64,000 nt of DNA from Phlebopus portentosus. Its lineage: Eukaryota; Basidiomycota; Agaricomycetes; Boletales; Boletinellaceae. The notes under the pieces were generated by a model. That model was not told the origin of the DNA and ran no database searches. It worked only from the letters and a program-made list of their open reading frames with translations. The stretch is from positions 434,001 to 498,000 of the forward strand of contig JAYXKI010000004.1 of NCBI GenBank assembly GCA_037892935.1, in the 5' to 3' direction. This document shows positions 1 through 10,751 of the stretch, one piece after another (position 1 is the first letter of the stretch; each line of letters begins with the position of its first letter). A program made the translations under genes and the position numbers.

Positions 1-762
1 GAGTGGACGTCCGCTCCGCCCGGCAGTCAACGAAGAGTGATGTTCCTCTTGCCAGAGTGACCCGGAGCCATCCTTCGGTTCATGATGTTTGGCATTGTGA
101 TAATCGGTAAACTCGCTGCTTTCCTCGGCCCAGATAGGCGCGGGAGGAAGTGCGCTCGTGAGCATTTCTGCAATGCTGCGATGCTTCAGAATCGGTTTCT
201 TGACACTTGTGTCATGAACAGGAAGGCCATATTGACTGCTTTGTTGATCCATTCGCCCAAGGTTTACAGTACTCGAAGGCGAAGAAAGGCTGTTGTTGCC
301 ACCTGACTTTGAGGATGTAGCAGATGCATCGTCTTTGGACTGCTGCTTCGCAGGTGGCGAGATGGCCGGTTTGGGAGGGGGTGACCAGTCAACTGCGGTG
401 TGAAGGGGACCATAAAGCCATGTTACATCCGAATCTTTGAGCCTATGTTGATAGACTATGTTTAGAGTTCATCTACGTGAAAGATAAGATAGAACAACGA
501 ACCAGTTGAGCGTTTCAGGGGAGACAGTTTTGAGCTTGTTACGTTGCTTCATCCACGTCCGCCATGATGCATTTTCAAGCCGAACGCCGTTGGCAATTTC
601 GTGCTTCTGCTTTGTCATGCTCCTCCATGAACGCCAAACATCTTCTTCCGCCCAGTCATGCGAGAGATAGTCGACCTGTCCGCGCGGGAGTGGCTGGAGG
701 GCGGCATCATCGGGCATGCCAGCCGTCACAGAGACCAGGAGAACGGGGAGATAGTTGGCCAT
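1..762 (-). CDS. DUF1752 / areA GATA-like domain regulator (5' part; runs off left edge)
   Basis: Minus-strand gene beginning at ATG 760-762. The N-terminus (MANYLPVLLVSVTAG) leads into a fungal DUF1752 (areA GATA-like, PF08550) domain: QVDYLSHDWAEEDVWRSWR, then WRTWMKQRNKLKTVSPETLN. An intron at 443-502 (60 bp) joins the domain to NWLKDSDVTWLYGPLHTAVD, which continues it perfectly. Further on, a Pro/Ser-rich linker and KKPILKHRSIAEMLTS follow, the second conserved block of these proteins. The open frame reaches base 1, so the C-terminal part is missing from the window. Family members are nuclear or cytoplasmic regulators linked to nitrogen or glucose repression; the exact role here is unknown. 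Identity of the domain is strong; the physiological role is inference from the family. Confidence 0.88.
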
Positions 763-1981
763 GCACTACTCAGAAACGCGTCTAATTAGACGGCGCTGAC
801 GGTGATTTGGCAGGCAGATTCAAAGTCAATTGCAATTGCAATTGCGAGATGCAAAAGCGATGATGAATTCTCGACTGAGAACGCAAATGTGCAGGTGAGA
901 CGAGAACCTAGAGCTTAGAGGAGAAAGATGGACGAAGAGACGAAATAAGGAATAGAGAAGCAGACAACGGAGAGGGACGCGATCAACGACTCGAAACGAA
1001 GGCCGTCCGATGCGTCGAACCCGATAGCGTGCGAGATGAGGTTACGATGAGCTCGCTGCGTATGTCGATGAGGAGGGCCTAGGTACTACAGCGCCAGAGG
1101 CGAAGCATGGTGGAGAGAGGAGAGATCTAGACAGAGAGAAGCAAGGCAAGGAATCGCGATGCTCCTCTCTGTTGTTGCCGAATCTAGACCCGTTCCGTTT
1201 CCTCTCTCGGCACTTGCACTTTCCCGATTCCGTATTTCCAATCCAAAACTTTTCGTCACATCGAGGAATTTTCGCAATGTATTTCCAAAAGAAGATGACA
1301 ATATCTCTGTTTGATCGGATGGATCATGTCGCCTGCCTTCTTCCACTCTGTATGCAGCCGGGCCGGGAAGAGGAATGCAATACTCGGCTACACTTGAGGA
1401 CTTGAGGTGTACTGTACGTAGACTTTTCTGTCACTTGACCACATCCTCTCCACTTATGATTCTCTCTCTCAGTTTTAGTTTTGTCTTCTCCCATTTTTTT
1501 TGCATGGACTGTTCTCGATCGTGGGTACGAGTTCGTGATCACGAATGACTGCGATCGCGATCGACGACTTGGGAAAAGACGGGACGCCGCTATATATCCA
1601 CGTGCTACTCTTCTTCGAATCCTGAAGCCAATCTGAAGACAAGTCTTACTTCTTGTCGGGTCCCGCAAAAGTCGTGTCACGGGAAGAGTCGGGCGTGAGT
1701 GATATTGATGAACACAGGAGTGTTGATGATGATACTGTAGACGACATTAAGTGGCGCTGTATCCCCGACACCGAATTTTTCGGATGGAGATGGAACTGAC
1801 TCTTCTGGCTGAGTAGAATGCACGTCAGACTAGATGTCACGTGGCCTGCCACTTCAGCTACAACATAAAGTCGAGCTTCTTGGTATTGCTATTTCTCCTT
1901 CGTGAGCGTGCATCATACTCGATTCGATTCGTATTCTTCAAGTCATTTGATTTGCTTCAAACAGATTTACTCTGGTTAGCG
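763..1981. other. Divergent intergenic region
   Basis: About 1.2 kb between two divergently transcribed genes. Short open frames occur on both strands, but none shows a recognisable domain, conserved motif or spliced continuation. It presumably holds both promoters and 5' leaders. An in-frame ATG at 1841 would extend the promethin-like protein by 47 residues, but that extension resembles no part of the family. Confidence 0.5.
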
Positions 1982-2852
1982 ATGCCTGAGTACGGCGGAT
2001 CACCAGAGTCCACCTCATCCGCAGCGATGCATCCGGGTGGTGATGATCCCGAATCCGAGCTTGAACGGAAGATACATTTACTTTTCGAAAGAAGTGTATC
2101 AAGTGTCCAGGATTACTCCTCAAAGTGAGCTGCACACAGCTCTTGTCTGTGCTGTGATTGTTAATGAAGATCTTGTAGAATCCACCAGATGTACCTTAGT
2201 CCAGCCTTAGCACGGGCACGAGCATTCAGCGAGACCCATCCAGTATTATCCGTACGTTTTCTCACAAACTTGACTCATGAAGCCAGCGGTTAACATCCGG
2301 TACCCCGACAGTTATTCATCGGAATCTATTCCATTCTTAGCTTTGTGCCAATCGCAGTCTTCTTGTGAGTCCCTCCGCTCAGTTATCATGGTCAAAGCGA
2401 TTCACCAAGTTTGATGTAGCTTCTCCACGATATTCATACTGTTTGCGTCTATAACTGTAGCCCTGGCCGCTGCTACCATTTTATCTGGCTTCATAATCAG
2501 CTTGTCTGGTGCGCCCGTATATTGTCTCCTCCGAGTGTCAGGACTTACGCGTCTTTATCGAGCAGGTTTCTTTCTTTTTTGCACCTTATTCTGGGTTTCG
2601 CTCGTCTCCATCTCTGTAACCGCACTTGCACTAGTGGTATACCAGCTCAAGCGGCTCGTAATCAATCTCCGCGGAGAATCCACGTGGCAGACTGGTACCA
2701 AGAAGTGGGTGTTTGAGCTACAAGAGTTCGCGCTTTCTAGGCTTCCCAAGAAGAGCCATGCCGATAATTCGCGCATTCAAGAACCGCCGAGAGTCGCGCA
2801 ACCCGAAGACACGCCTGTGAAAATGGAGGCGGTCGAAAGCAACCTTTTCTAG
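1982..2852 (+). CDS. Promethin/LDAF1-like lipid-droplet assembly membrane protein
   Basis: Four exons (1982-2124, 2179-2251, 2312-2364, 2420-2852) close in phase to a 233-residue protein. An acidic N-terminus carries an amphipathic stretch (LFERSVSSVQDYSSKIHQMY). Then come SPALARARAFSETHPVLS and two long hydrophobic hairpins rich in Phe, Ile and Ala, including VPIAVFFFFSTIFILF and SGFIISLSGAPVYCLL. The order SP...THP...VP...FF...SG.II resembles the promethin family (LDAF1/TMEM159; yeast Ldo16/Ldo45), which sits in the ER membrane and works with seipin at lipid-droplet biogenesis sites. The C-terminal tail is basic and polar (LPKKSH...). The 1982 start was chosen because it gives the family-like N-terminus. 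Family call is by pattern recognition, not by a search; the alternative is an unassigned small membrane protein. Confidence 0.7.
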
Positions 2853-3711
2853 TTATGGGGTATAAGCTATTCGTACTTGCTGAGACGATCACGGTCCCTA
2901 GCTCTCTGTATGAATTATTTTAATGGACCAGCTATTCTGACAATTTGTTCATGCTCTAGACCAAAAAATTAGATGGATGTTGGATCCAGCGCAGATCGCG
3001 CATTTGACAAGCTCAAATTTTGGATGCGGTTAGTAGGATGCTATATTGATTCCTGAAATCGGAGCCTTAAAGTACCAGGGAACGTTTATTCTAAGTATCA
3101 TCTAGCCACATCAGCTTCAAAGTTCCCGAACAGCGTGGGAGCGCATGAGCTGAAACAAATCTTGCTACCTTATTCATCAACACTCTCCTTTCAACAAAAA
3201 AGGTGCATTTTCTAGTACCGTATGCCTTGTCATGTAAATACTGGTCTGGATTGGACAGTTTGCTAAGGTGATTTCGTGATAGGTCGCTCTCTTCAGACGA
3301 TGAACAGTGTCTGGCTGATTGGATCAGGCAGCAATTAAACGACTGTTCACGCGGCTATTTTTGAATGGTCGCGTGTTCTTGTCCTCAATTCCCATGTTCG
3401 CGCTTCTGTCGTACATATACGGAATCAATTTCGTGGAGCACACTCACAACTTCTAAAAAATCCACAGCCCTGACATGAATTTCCGAGTAACTTGACAAGC
3501 AGGTATTGCGCGTTAGAACAAATGATTGACCTGCAGATTGTCCTGGAATACTCGTCTCCTGAACGGCCGCATGCGGGGCGGTCCAATTGGACGCGAGGTG
3601 GCGCACAACAAGGTCTAGCTATCTCAGATCTTCTCGTCACTACTGTATGTATGTGAGAAAGTCAGCGCCCGAGGAACTCTGCCAAAGCCAATAATGATCT
3701 ATCGTTTCCCT
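2853..3711. other. Intergenic region
   Basis: Downstream of the promethin-like gene and upstream of the MFS gene. No frame with a recognisable domain was seen; the short open frames are typical of non-coding DNA. It likely contains the 3' end of the upstream transcript and the distal promoter of the transporter. Confidence 0.5.
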
Positions 3712-3719
3712 TATAAAAG
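3712..3719 (+). promoter_or_regulatory. TATA box of the MFS transporter gene
   Basis: TATAAAAG lies 116 bp upstream of the MFS start codon and is followed by a pyrimidine-rich stretch (about 3740-3800), the usual layout of a fungal core promoter. Seen in sequence; function inferred. Confidence 0.6.
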
Positions 3720-3834
3720 ACCCCACTGGTTGACTTCATGTCGCTTTTCCGTGTATCCGCACCCGTCCATTCTCACTTGTCTTCCGTTCCCCCATCTTCC
3801 TGCTTAGCGTCCTCAATAGCAAGCCGCGAGAACA

Positions 3835-6488
3835 ATGTCAAATGGCGAAGAGAAATCCGAGAAAGTGACCCAGACGGACTCCGAGAAGGGAAACTTAGAC
3901 AAGGCGTCCGTCGTCGAAAGCAGTCCAGGAATCTCCGAGGTTGACCTCGAAAACTACTATGAAGAGAACGCAGGTAGTTTGGTGGTCGACCCTGCGTATG
4001 TGCCCTCGCTCTTAACCTTGCTTCATCTGACTGTGCGAGTGCAGGGAAGCCCGTGTCGAGTTTGGGGAGAATATAGCCTCCAAGCTCAAACTCTCGCGCG
4101 ATGGGACTAAAGTTCTTTGGCCACAGGCACGTCTTGGTCCTCGGTTATCCTCAGGATGCCAGAATGAATTGACCTCGCTTCAAATTTCAGCCATCTGACG
4201 ACCCGGAAGACCCTCAGAACGTGTGTTCAATCCACAATTTTGACTTCTTATTCTAAATTCATCACATCTGCAGTGGTCAGACCGACGGAAGCTGCTTCAT
4301 CTTCTCATCATTACTCTGGCGGCTATTGTCCCAGACTTCCAATCAGGCATTGGTTCGCCCGGAGTTTTGCGGTAAAGTAACGATTGAAATCTCACATTAT
4401 TACGTCAGGTATTGCGGGTATCTTTGCGCTTGCCGAACAATATGACACGACGACAGGCGTGATCAATAACCTGACTTCGAAGTAAGCATATATTTACGGA
4501 CACCCGAAAGCACCGACGTTCACGTTCCGCTACGTTACAGTTGGAGCATTTTCTTGCTAGGTGTGTTGACCAAAACATCGAATGCTATGTAATTATTCAC
4601 TCCTTTGGTTAGGATGGGGCGGTATCTTCGCTGTCATGATCATGCGAAAAGTCGGACGATTACCCGTTCTTTTCTGGTCTCAACTCATTGCCTGCGGTTT
4701 CATGGTTGGAGCCACATTCGCACCCACCCTTAGCACCTTTGCGGGCAAGTAATATCTGATATCCATTCAGAAGTCTGACTCATTAATTGACTTCCGTAGC
4801 CTTCCGGTGCTTGACTGCATTCTTTGGGTGAGTGCTTTCGTGGTCGATTAGCCTGGTCGGCCGGTAATGATATCGACGATGTCGCCATAAAAGAACGGTT
4901 CCGCAAGTTACTGTAAGCGTTCAATGTTTCAAATTCAAGCTAAACTATCTAAAAAGGCTACGTGCAGGGCCTCTTCGTTGTTACAGATTTGTATTCGTTC
5001 CATTTGCAGGCTCGAATGGTGTGTATTTCCGTTATTCTTGCTTTATTCTCAATTGATTTTCTGATCTTAATATTCGCATTTCAGCTTAACTTCTGGACCA
5101 TGGGTTTCATTGTCTCGCCGTTCTTGTCACCATTCGCGTTCGGCTTCCTCGTTGCGAGGCAAAGGTATGTCCCAGAAGTCACGTTGACGACTTAAATTGC
5201 CTAACTAATCCGTAAATCAGCTGGCGTTGGGCATATGGCATAGGGACGATTTATGGGGCTGTGGTCACTCTTCTCATTGCGCTTTTTATGGAAGAGACGT
5301 GCGTGATAATTCATCTTTTATAGGCAGTCTGTCATAAATGAGCATCGCAGATTGTACGATCGACACCTCAAAACCCAGCCTCCGAGGCCCTCGAGGCTCC
5401 GTTATCGGATCAGGACTCTCATAGGCATCACAGGAGCTCGTATGGCCAAGTATCGTCAGAGCTGGAGTAGCTCTATTCTCGCGCCTCTGCAAATTATCTG
5501 GCATCCCCATCTGTTCCTGATACTTCTGTTCGAGGCCATGGTTTTCGGTTTCAGTATCGGCATTAATGTGGGTGATGGCTCTATATTCGGCACAGAGTGT
5601 ACCTTGATCAACGATACCAGGTTACAAACGCAGTTTTCCTCGGAACGCCTGCTCCCGCGGGTTACGGTTTTAGTGAGGACGCCATCTCAGGCAGCTACGG
5701 CACACCAATTGTACGTTAACCGCTAAGCCTGGGCGCGTAAAACCAATCTAGCACTTAAACACAGGTTGCCGTTATCATCGGTGAATTGGTTGGCCGATAC
5801 GCGAACGAATGGATCATGAACATGGGCATCAGAAGAAACAATGGTGTCTTCGAAGCAGAGACTCGTCTGTGGTCAGTGTATTCGTGTTCCCCTCTGTCAG
5901 TCTGAATTGAGTCCATTTGATTACTAGGGCTTGTTACATTGCCATGCCATTGTATCTTTGCGGATTCCTCGTCCTGGGTGCTTCGTTCCAAGAGATACTT
6001 TCTGTGGGAGCCTTGGTAATGGGCTGGGGTATTGCTGAGGTCTCCGTCATGATAAATACTGTCGCTGTCTGTGCGTTGCTTTAGCCATCATCATCCTGCT
6101 GCACTGTTTTCATTCGTTTCTTCTTTTCAGACGCTTACTGCAATGACTGTTATCCGCGACATAAGGGAGAAATTTCTGGAATGATCAATCTCGCACGTAC
6201 GCTCGGAGGATTCAGTGTGGCGTACTTCCAGGTTCCCTGGGCAATGAAAAACGGCGCTTTGCAGACGTTCGGCGTTGAAGCTGCGTACGTTCCCGCCTTC
6301 TATTGGCGTATTTTTAGGCGTTCTCAAAACATCATATCTGCCAGCATTGTCATGGCTCTGTTCATCCTCATTGTACCGTTCATCCAGATCAAAGGGAAGG
6401 CTCTCAGGGTATGTGCAAACTTGCTGTCTCATCTACTTCTCGGAGTCAAATGTCAATTGGTTCACTTTAGGCTAAGTATGAGCACTAA
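3835..6488 (+). CDS. Major facilitator superfamily (MFS) transporter, DHA1-like
   Basis: Multi-exon gene starting at ATG 3835 after CAACA-type context. The spliced protein has a hydrophilic N-terminus, then the fungal MFS signature VLWPQPSDDPEDPQNWSDRR leading into TM1 (KLLHLLIITLAAIVPDFQSG). Later blocks include AGIFALAEQYDTTTGVINNL, MGFIVSPFLSPFAFGFLVA, a long central loop (RPSRLRYRIRTL) and CNDCYPRHKGEISGMINLAR before the last helices. It ends RAKYEH at 6486-6488. About 12 membrane segments are expected. This family moves small molecules or drugs across the plasma membrane by proton antiport; substrate unknown. The second intron appears to start with GC (CAG|GCACGT at 4127), a tolerated non-canonical donor. 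The class is firm, the substrate is not. Confidence 0.88.
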
Positions 6489-7858
6489 CGATCCGTATGT
6501 CACTGGTTGATGGATATCCCTTGATATTTCATTCCTAACTTGTCGATATATTCCGTACGATGCACTTCGGGTTCTGTAACTCTGGTTCACAAAAAAAATG
6601 TACTTAGCTGTTCAAAGAAGATATTCATGTCGTCCTAGCAAAAGACGGATTTATCGAGCGAATTGCGCATTTGAGATTATGGCAATCCGTTGTAAATCAC
6701 AGTATATAACAAATTACCTTGGCGCCACCAAGATCATTTGGCTTATTCACTACTAACAGAATAATGCGGAAAGTATCTTTACAATGGGGGGAAATAGTTA
6801 TATGACTAGGTACGGTGAAAATGCGTGAAAAATTTGTGCCCGTGCGCAACGCTTCATAAAGGTGCTCGGGGCCAAAAAGCCACTCATGGAGGATGAAAAA
6901 CTTCTTGGAGGAAGGACGGATGACGCTCGATCTCTGACTACTTCCAATACTAGTCTATGTGTGTCAAAGAAGTGACGGAATAACGTGAGTGCCGGGTTTT
7001 TTTCTTTTTCTGTATGTAAGAAACAGAGACGCGTTCCCAAGTCCGTGCTGCAGGACCCACAACTCACAGCCACGTAATTGTAGACTAGCGCGCGAATCCC
7101 ACTGACGGTATGAGATAGTAAGAGAATTCAATCCTTTTTGACGTGTCATCACTCAGGTCACTGAATCCGTCAAAACGCAAAGACGTCGTATTCGCTCTAT
7201 GGAAACAAGAAGGCGGAGAGACAGAAAAATTTAAAGAAAACAGCAAAACAGTGAGAAATAATGAGAATAGTATCCACACCCGAAGTAAATAGACCAGAGC
7301 TCGAGCGAAGGAGGAAAAAAAGGACAAGGAAAACTTAGGAAAACTTAGGTGATAAAATGCAGGATGGGAAAAGACATGCAAAACAAAACAAAACAAGAAG
7401 AGCGAGAAGAGCGGATGTATGATACTCTGGCGGCGATGCGCACCCAATCCGAATTGATGTGGCTGGCAATATAGTGTGAGCATTACTGTGCAGGTGCGGA
7501 TAATAGAGAGAGGACCGGTCATGAATAACAAGGAAGAAAGCATACAATAAATAAGAAAGCTGATGATGTCACAAATCGGGAGGAAGATCCGACGCATTGG
7601 AGGATAATAGAGCTGGGACTGAAGTGACCGCGTGCGAGGAAGAATGGAAAACTAGAGAGAATGCGAGCGCAAGCGTACAGAACTAAGATGGAGGATGAGT
7701 GCGAGCAACGTAAAGACAAGCAAGACACAAAACGAGGGACGGAACCGAATACGAGGAACAAGGTCAAATGAAGGGGGGTCAGGGACAATAGAGGCGACTG
7801 TGGGCTGTTGAGTGACTGATCGAACGCGATTGACCATGTTCAACTTCTCGACGAATAG
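6489..7858. other. Convergent intergenic region with T-rich 3' tracts
   Basis: Lies between the 3' ends of the MFS gene (+) and the LisH gene (-). The minus strand at about 7085-7600 is strongly pyrimidine-rich, which produces a long open frame that looks hydrophobic only because of T-rich codons. No domain is visible. Probably 3' untranslated sequence and spacer. Confidence 0.5.
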
Positions 7859-10751
7859 TCACTTCAAATCTGTCATGCCAGTAATATCGGCTCCACCGAA
7901 CCAATTCCCAATCCCAAGTTCAAGGTCGAAATTATCGTCTCTCCCGAACATGGATGTGAAGTCATCAAATCCCGTCGACATGAAGTCGAAACTCACTGGC
8001 TCCGCAGGGGCTGGTGCAGGGGGTGCAGACGCAGGAGGTGGAGGCACTTGTGACATAGGTGTCTGAACCGGAGTTCCACCGCCCGGAGGGTTAGATGTAG
8101 ATGTTGTAGGTCGCGATTGAGTAGCAAGTGCAGGTGACTGCGCAGCTGTTCCTGGTTGGCCTGGTGCGGGTGTTGGGGGTGACCGACCAGCTAAACCTGA
8201 CGGTGGAGGTGGAGGGCCATTACGGGGCGAACTATCAATCTTTCCGCTCGCTTCCGTCTTGGTTTGTGCATTCGGTACTGGTTTCCCTTGTCCATTCGTA
8301 TTTGTGCTTGTCGCTGGAGAGTTCGGTGGGAGCATTTTGCCTTGGTTAATGCTAGGCCTTTGCCCACCGCCAAATGGCGGAGGTCCTGGGCGCCCTTGAT
8401 TCGGATCCGTTCCAAATTGTGGCTGTTGTACAGCTTGTTGTATATCTGAACATACGTTAGAACCATTGTCTCCCGCGCTTGATGCGGGTACAGACTATGA
8501 AGAGGACGTACCCGATTTTTGCAGAGGCTGCAGATTTGGGTATGGTTGGCCTGGATGCTTTTGGAACTAGAAAACTGAAGTCAACTACGGCGTCACCTCG
8601 GCGAGAAAGAAAGACAAAACGAAGAGGATACATGACTGAACTTGTCATTGAAATAGGAGAAAGATTATTCATAACAATACATTAGCAAGTTAGTCTTACC
8701 TGTGGCATTTGCTGGTTGACCATTCCTGGTGGCATCATCATGCCGGGAGGTGCTCCCTGACCCACGCCCATCGCATTCATTTGCGGCGTGAACGGTGGTC
8801 CTTGTCGCATTCCGTTAGGCATTATGTTTGGCGGAAACATTGCTCCAGCAGGGCTAGGATTAGACGCTCCGCTAGAAGGTGCAGATCCAGCCGGACCTGG
8901 AGCCGGAGGTAGAGCTTGCTCAGGCGACCGTCGTTGACGTTTCTGAGCGGGAGGAGAAGCCTCATCCTTCGCTGGAATTTCGGCGTGCTGCTCGAAACGC
9001 ATTAACATAGCTACTTCTTCGGTAAAGTTAAACGAAGTGAGATTCTACCTCATCTCCAGGCGATACACTGTTGCGTTTTGAACCTCGACCTTGCTGGGTT
9101 CGCGCTGAATTGCTAGGACCTGGACCAAATTCGCACATATCAGCACTAAGTAATTTTCGACAAAATACCCTTGGAAAACAACCTGGAGCATTCCGAGATT
9201 TGAAGGCAGTTACTAAACGACTCTGGTTGAAAGAAGCCAAGATCAGTTCTCGAAGAGAAGACAGAGAGAATTGACACCGAAGGACGCTGTACCTTCTCGT
9301 CCAGTGTAGTTGGGTCTTTATTCCCAAGACCGAGCTCTTGTCGGAGTTCATTGATTGTCGCCGTATCAATTTTCGAAAGCTCCGCATTCAGCTGAGTTAC
9401 CTGATCGAAGGCCGGACCTCGACCGCCAGGGACGGACATTCCCGAAGGCCCACCGAAATTTGGCGGAGTGGCCGCAACCGAGCGATGCGCCATGCTTGGG
9501 CTAGGCTGGGTAATGCTGCTTCCGGATGGCTGCGCTGGTGTCGGAGCACGACTCCCTGCACCCACATTGCCTTGCGAGAATCCAGGCGAACCTGCCACGC
9601 TACCGCCGATGCCGTTCGGTGCTCCAGGCGGAAGCATACCGCGCATGTGAGACTGTGAGTACATATTTGGCGGGATTCCAGCATTGCCCATAGGACCAGG
9701 TCCAGGATATGGTCCCGATGCTCCACCTGGCTGTTGATGCGCCATGGTCGGACTCGGATAGAATGGCAATGGTGGACGACCCGGTTGCCCCTGCATAGGC
9801 GGACGGCCATGTCCAGGCATTCCGTTCGGTTGCGGCTGTTGTTGTTGAACATGCGCCGGGAAACCAAGCGGAGGCGGAGCTTGAGGTGGAGGTTGCTGAC
9901 CCGGCGTCTGTTGTTGCGGGAGACCCTGGGGTTGCCCCGGCGGCTGTTGTCCGGGCCCAGCAGGGCCAATTCCATTCGGCATAGCATGTGCGCTTTGTAA
10001 ATGGTTCGGATGCCCAGAATGTGGGGGCACGCCCGCTCCGAGGGAGTTTGAGACCGTGGGCATCGTCCCAGGAACACCAGGTATACTACGAAGTCCGTTG
10101 GGATAACGTGGCATCGCGCCGGGCACCTGAGGCATCCGAGACTGTGCTACATGATTCTGTATGCGTAGAACAAGAGATTGTTGAGACGGTGCGGGAGGCG
10201 AAGAGAAGGACGAGAGCAAATTAGGGTGTCCAAATGCTCACCTGAATGTAGACCATGGCGTCTTCAGAACCCGAGTTATTGCTCTTCGCAGAGAAAAGTA
10301 ACCAAAAAACAGACCACCACCTATGCGAATACGTCAGTCATGTCCCATTGCATTACAACTCCGGATGATGGAAGGAAATTGTAAGGTGAACGAACTAACT
10401 CGTAGAGTAGGCCTTGTTTGGCGTCTATAGGCGGTCGAGGGTTCGATTGGAGCTTCGCCTCTTCGGCGAGCTCACGAGCAGTATTGGTATAGCCCCGCTT
10501 TACACAATAGTCCCAGATGTAGATGTTAAACCTGAAGGAGGAATGTCATAGACAGGTCGACGAAAATGCGCATGAATGAGTAATATATGGCGCTAGTCAG
10601 CCGGAGTCAAAATGGATCTGGTGAAGAGTACGCACATTCTGTCTCCCTCCCAAGAGAGCTCCTCTGTACCGGAGGAGTCTGTTGGGGCGGAAGCAGAAGG
10701 AGTGTGGGCGGCCTGAGCCTGCTGCTGGGCCTGCTGAGATGCTGCAGACAT
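7859..10751 (-). CDS. LisH-domain SSDP/Flo8-type transcriptional regulator
   Basis: Nine exons close in phase to 731 residues: 10751-10636, 10531-10400, 10320-10242, 10156-9293, 9222-9183, 9119-9049, 8990-8700, 8527-8512, 8445-7859. The LisH motif spans residues about 40-75 (FNIYIWDYCVKRGYTNTARE), followed by LLYEWWSVFWLLFSAKSN and SEDAMVYIQ, the classic LUFS/SSDP block shared by SSBP3, LEUNIG and Flo8-like proteins. The remainder is Pro/Gln/Gly-rich low complexity, with a conserved basic-acidic segment (SKRNSVSPGDE, QKRQRRSPE) and an acidic-aromatic C-terminus (FDDFTSMFGRDDNFDLELG) suited to activation. Such proteins are nuclear co-regulators; Flo8/Som1 members control adhesion and morphogenesis downstream of cAMP. 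The exact orthologue is not determined. Start chosen for MSAASQQAQQQAQ, immediately upstream of the LisH exon. Confidence 0.87.

Noticed and set aside
7085..7597. 170-codon minus-strand frame rich in Leu, Phe and Ser that looks like a membrane protein
   Set aside because: The strand is simply T/C-rich 3' flanking sequence of the LisH gene; overlapping frames look equally hydrophobic and no family motif is present.
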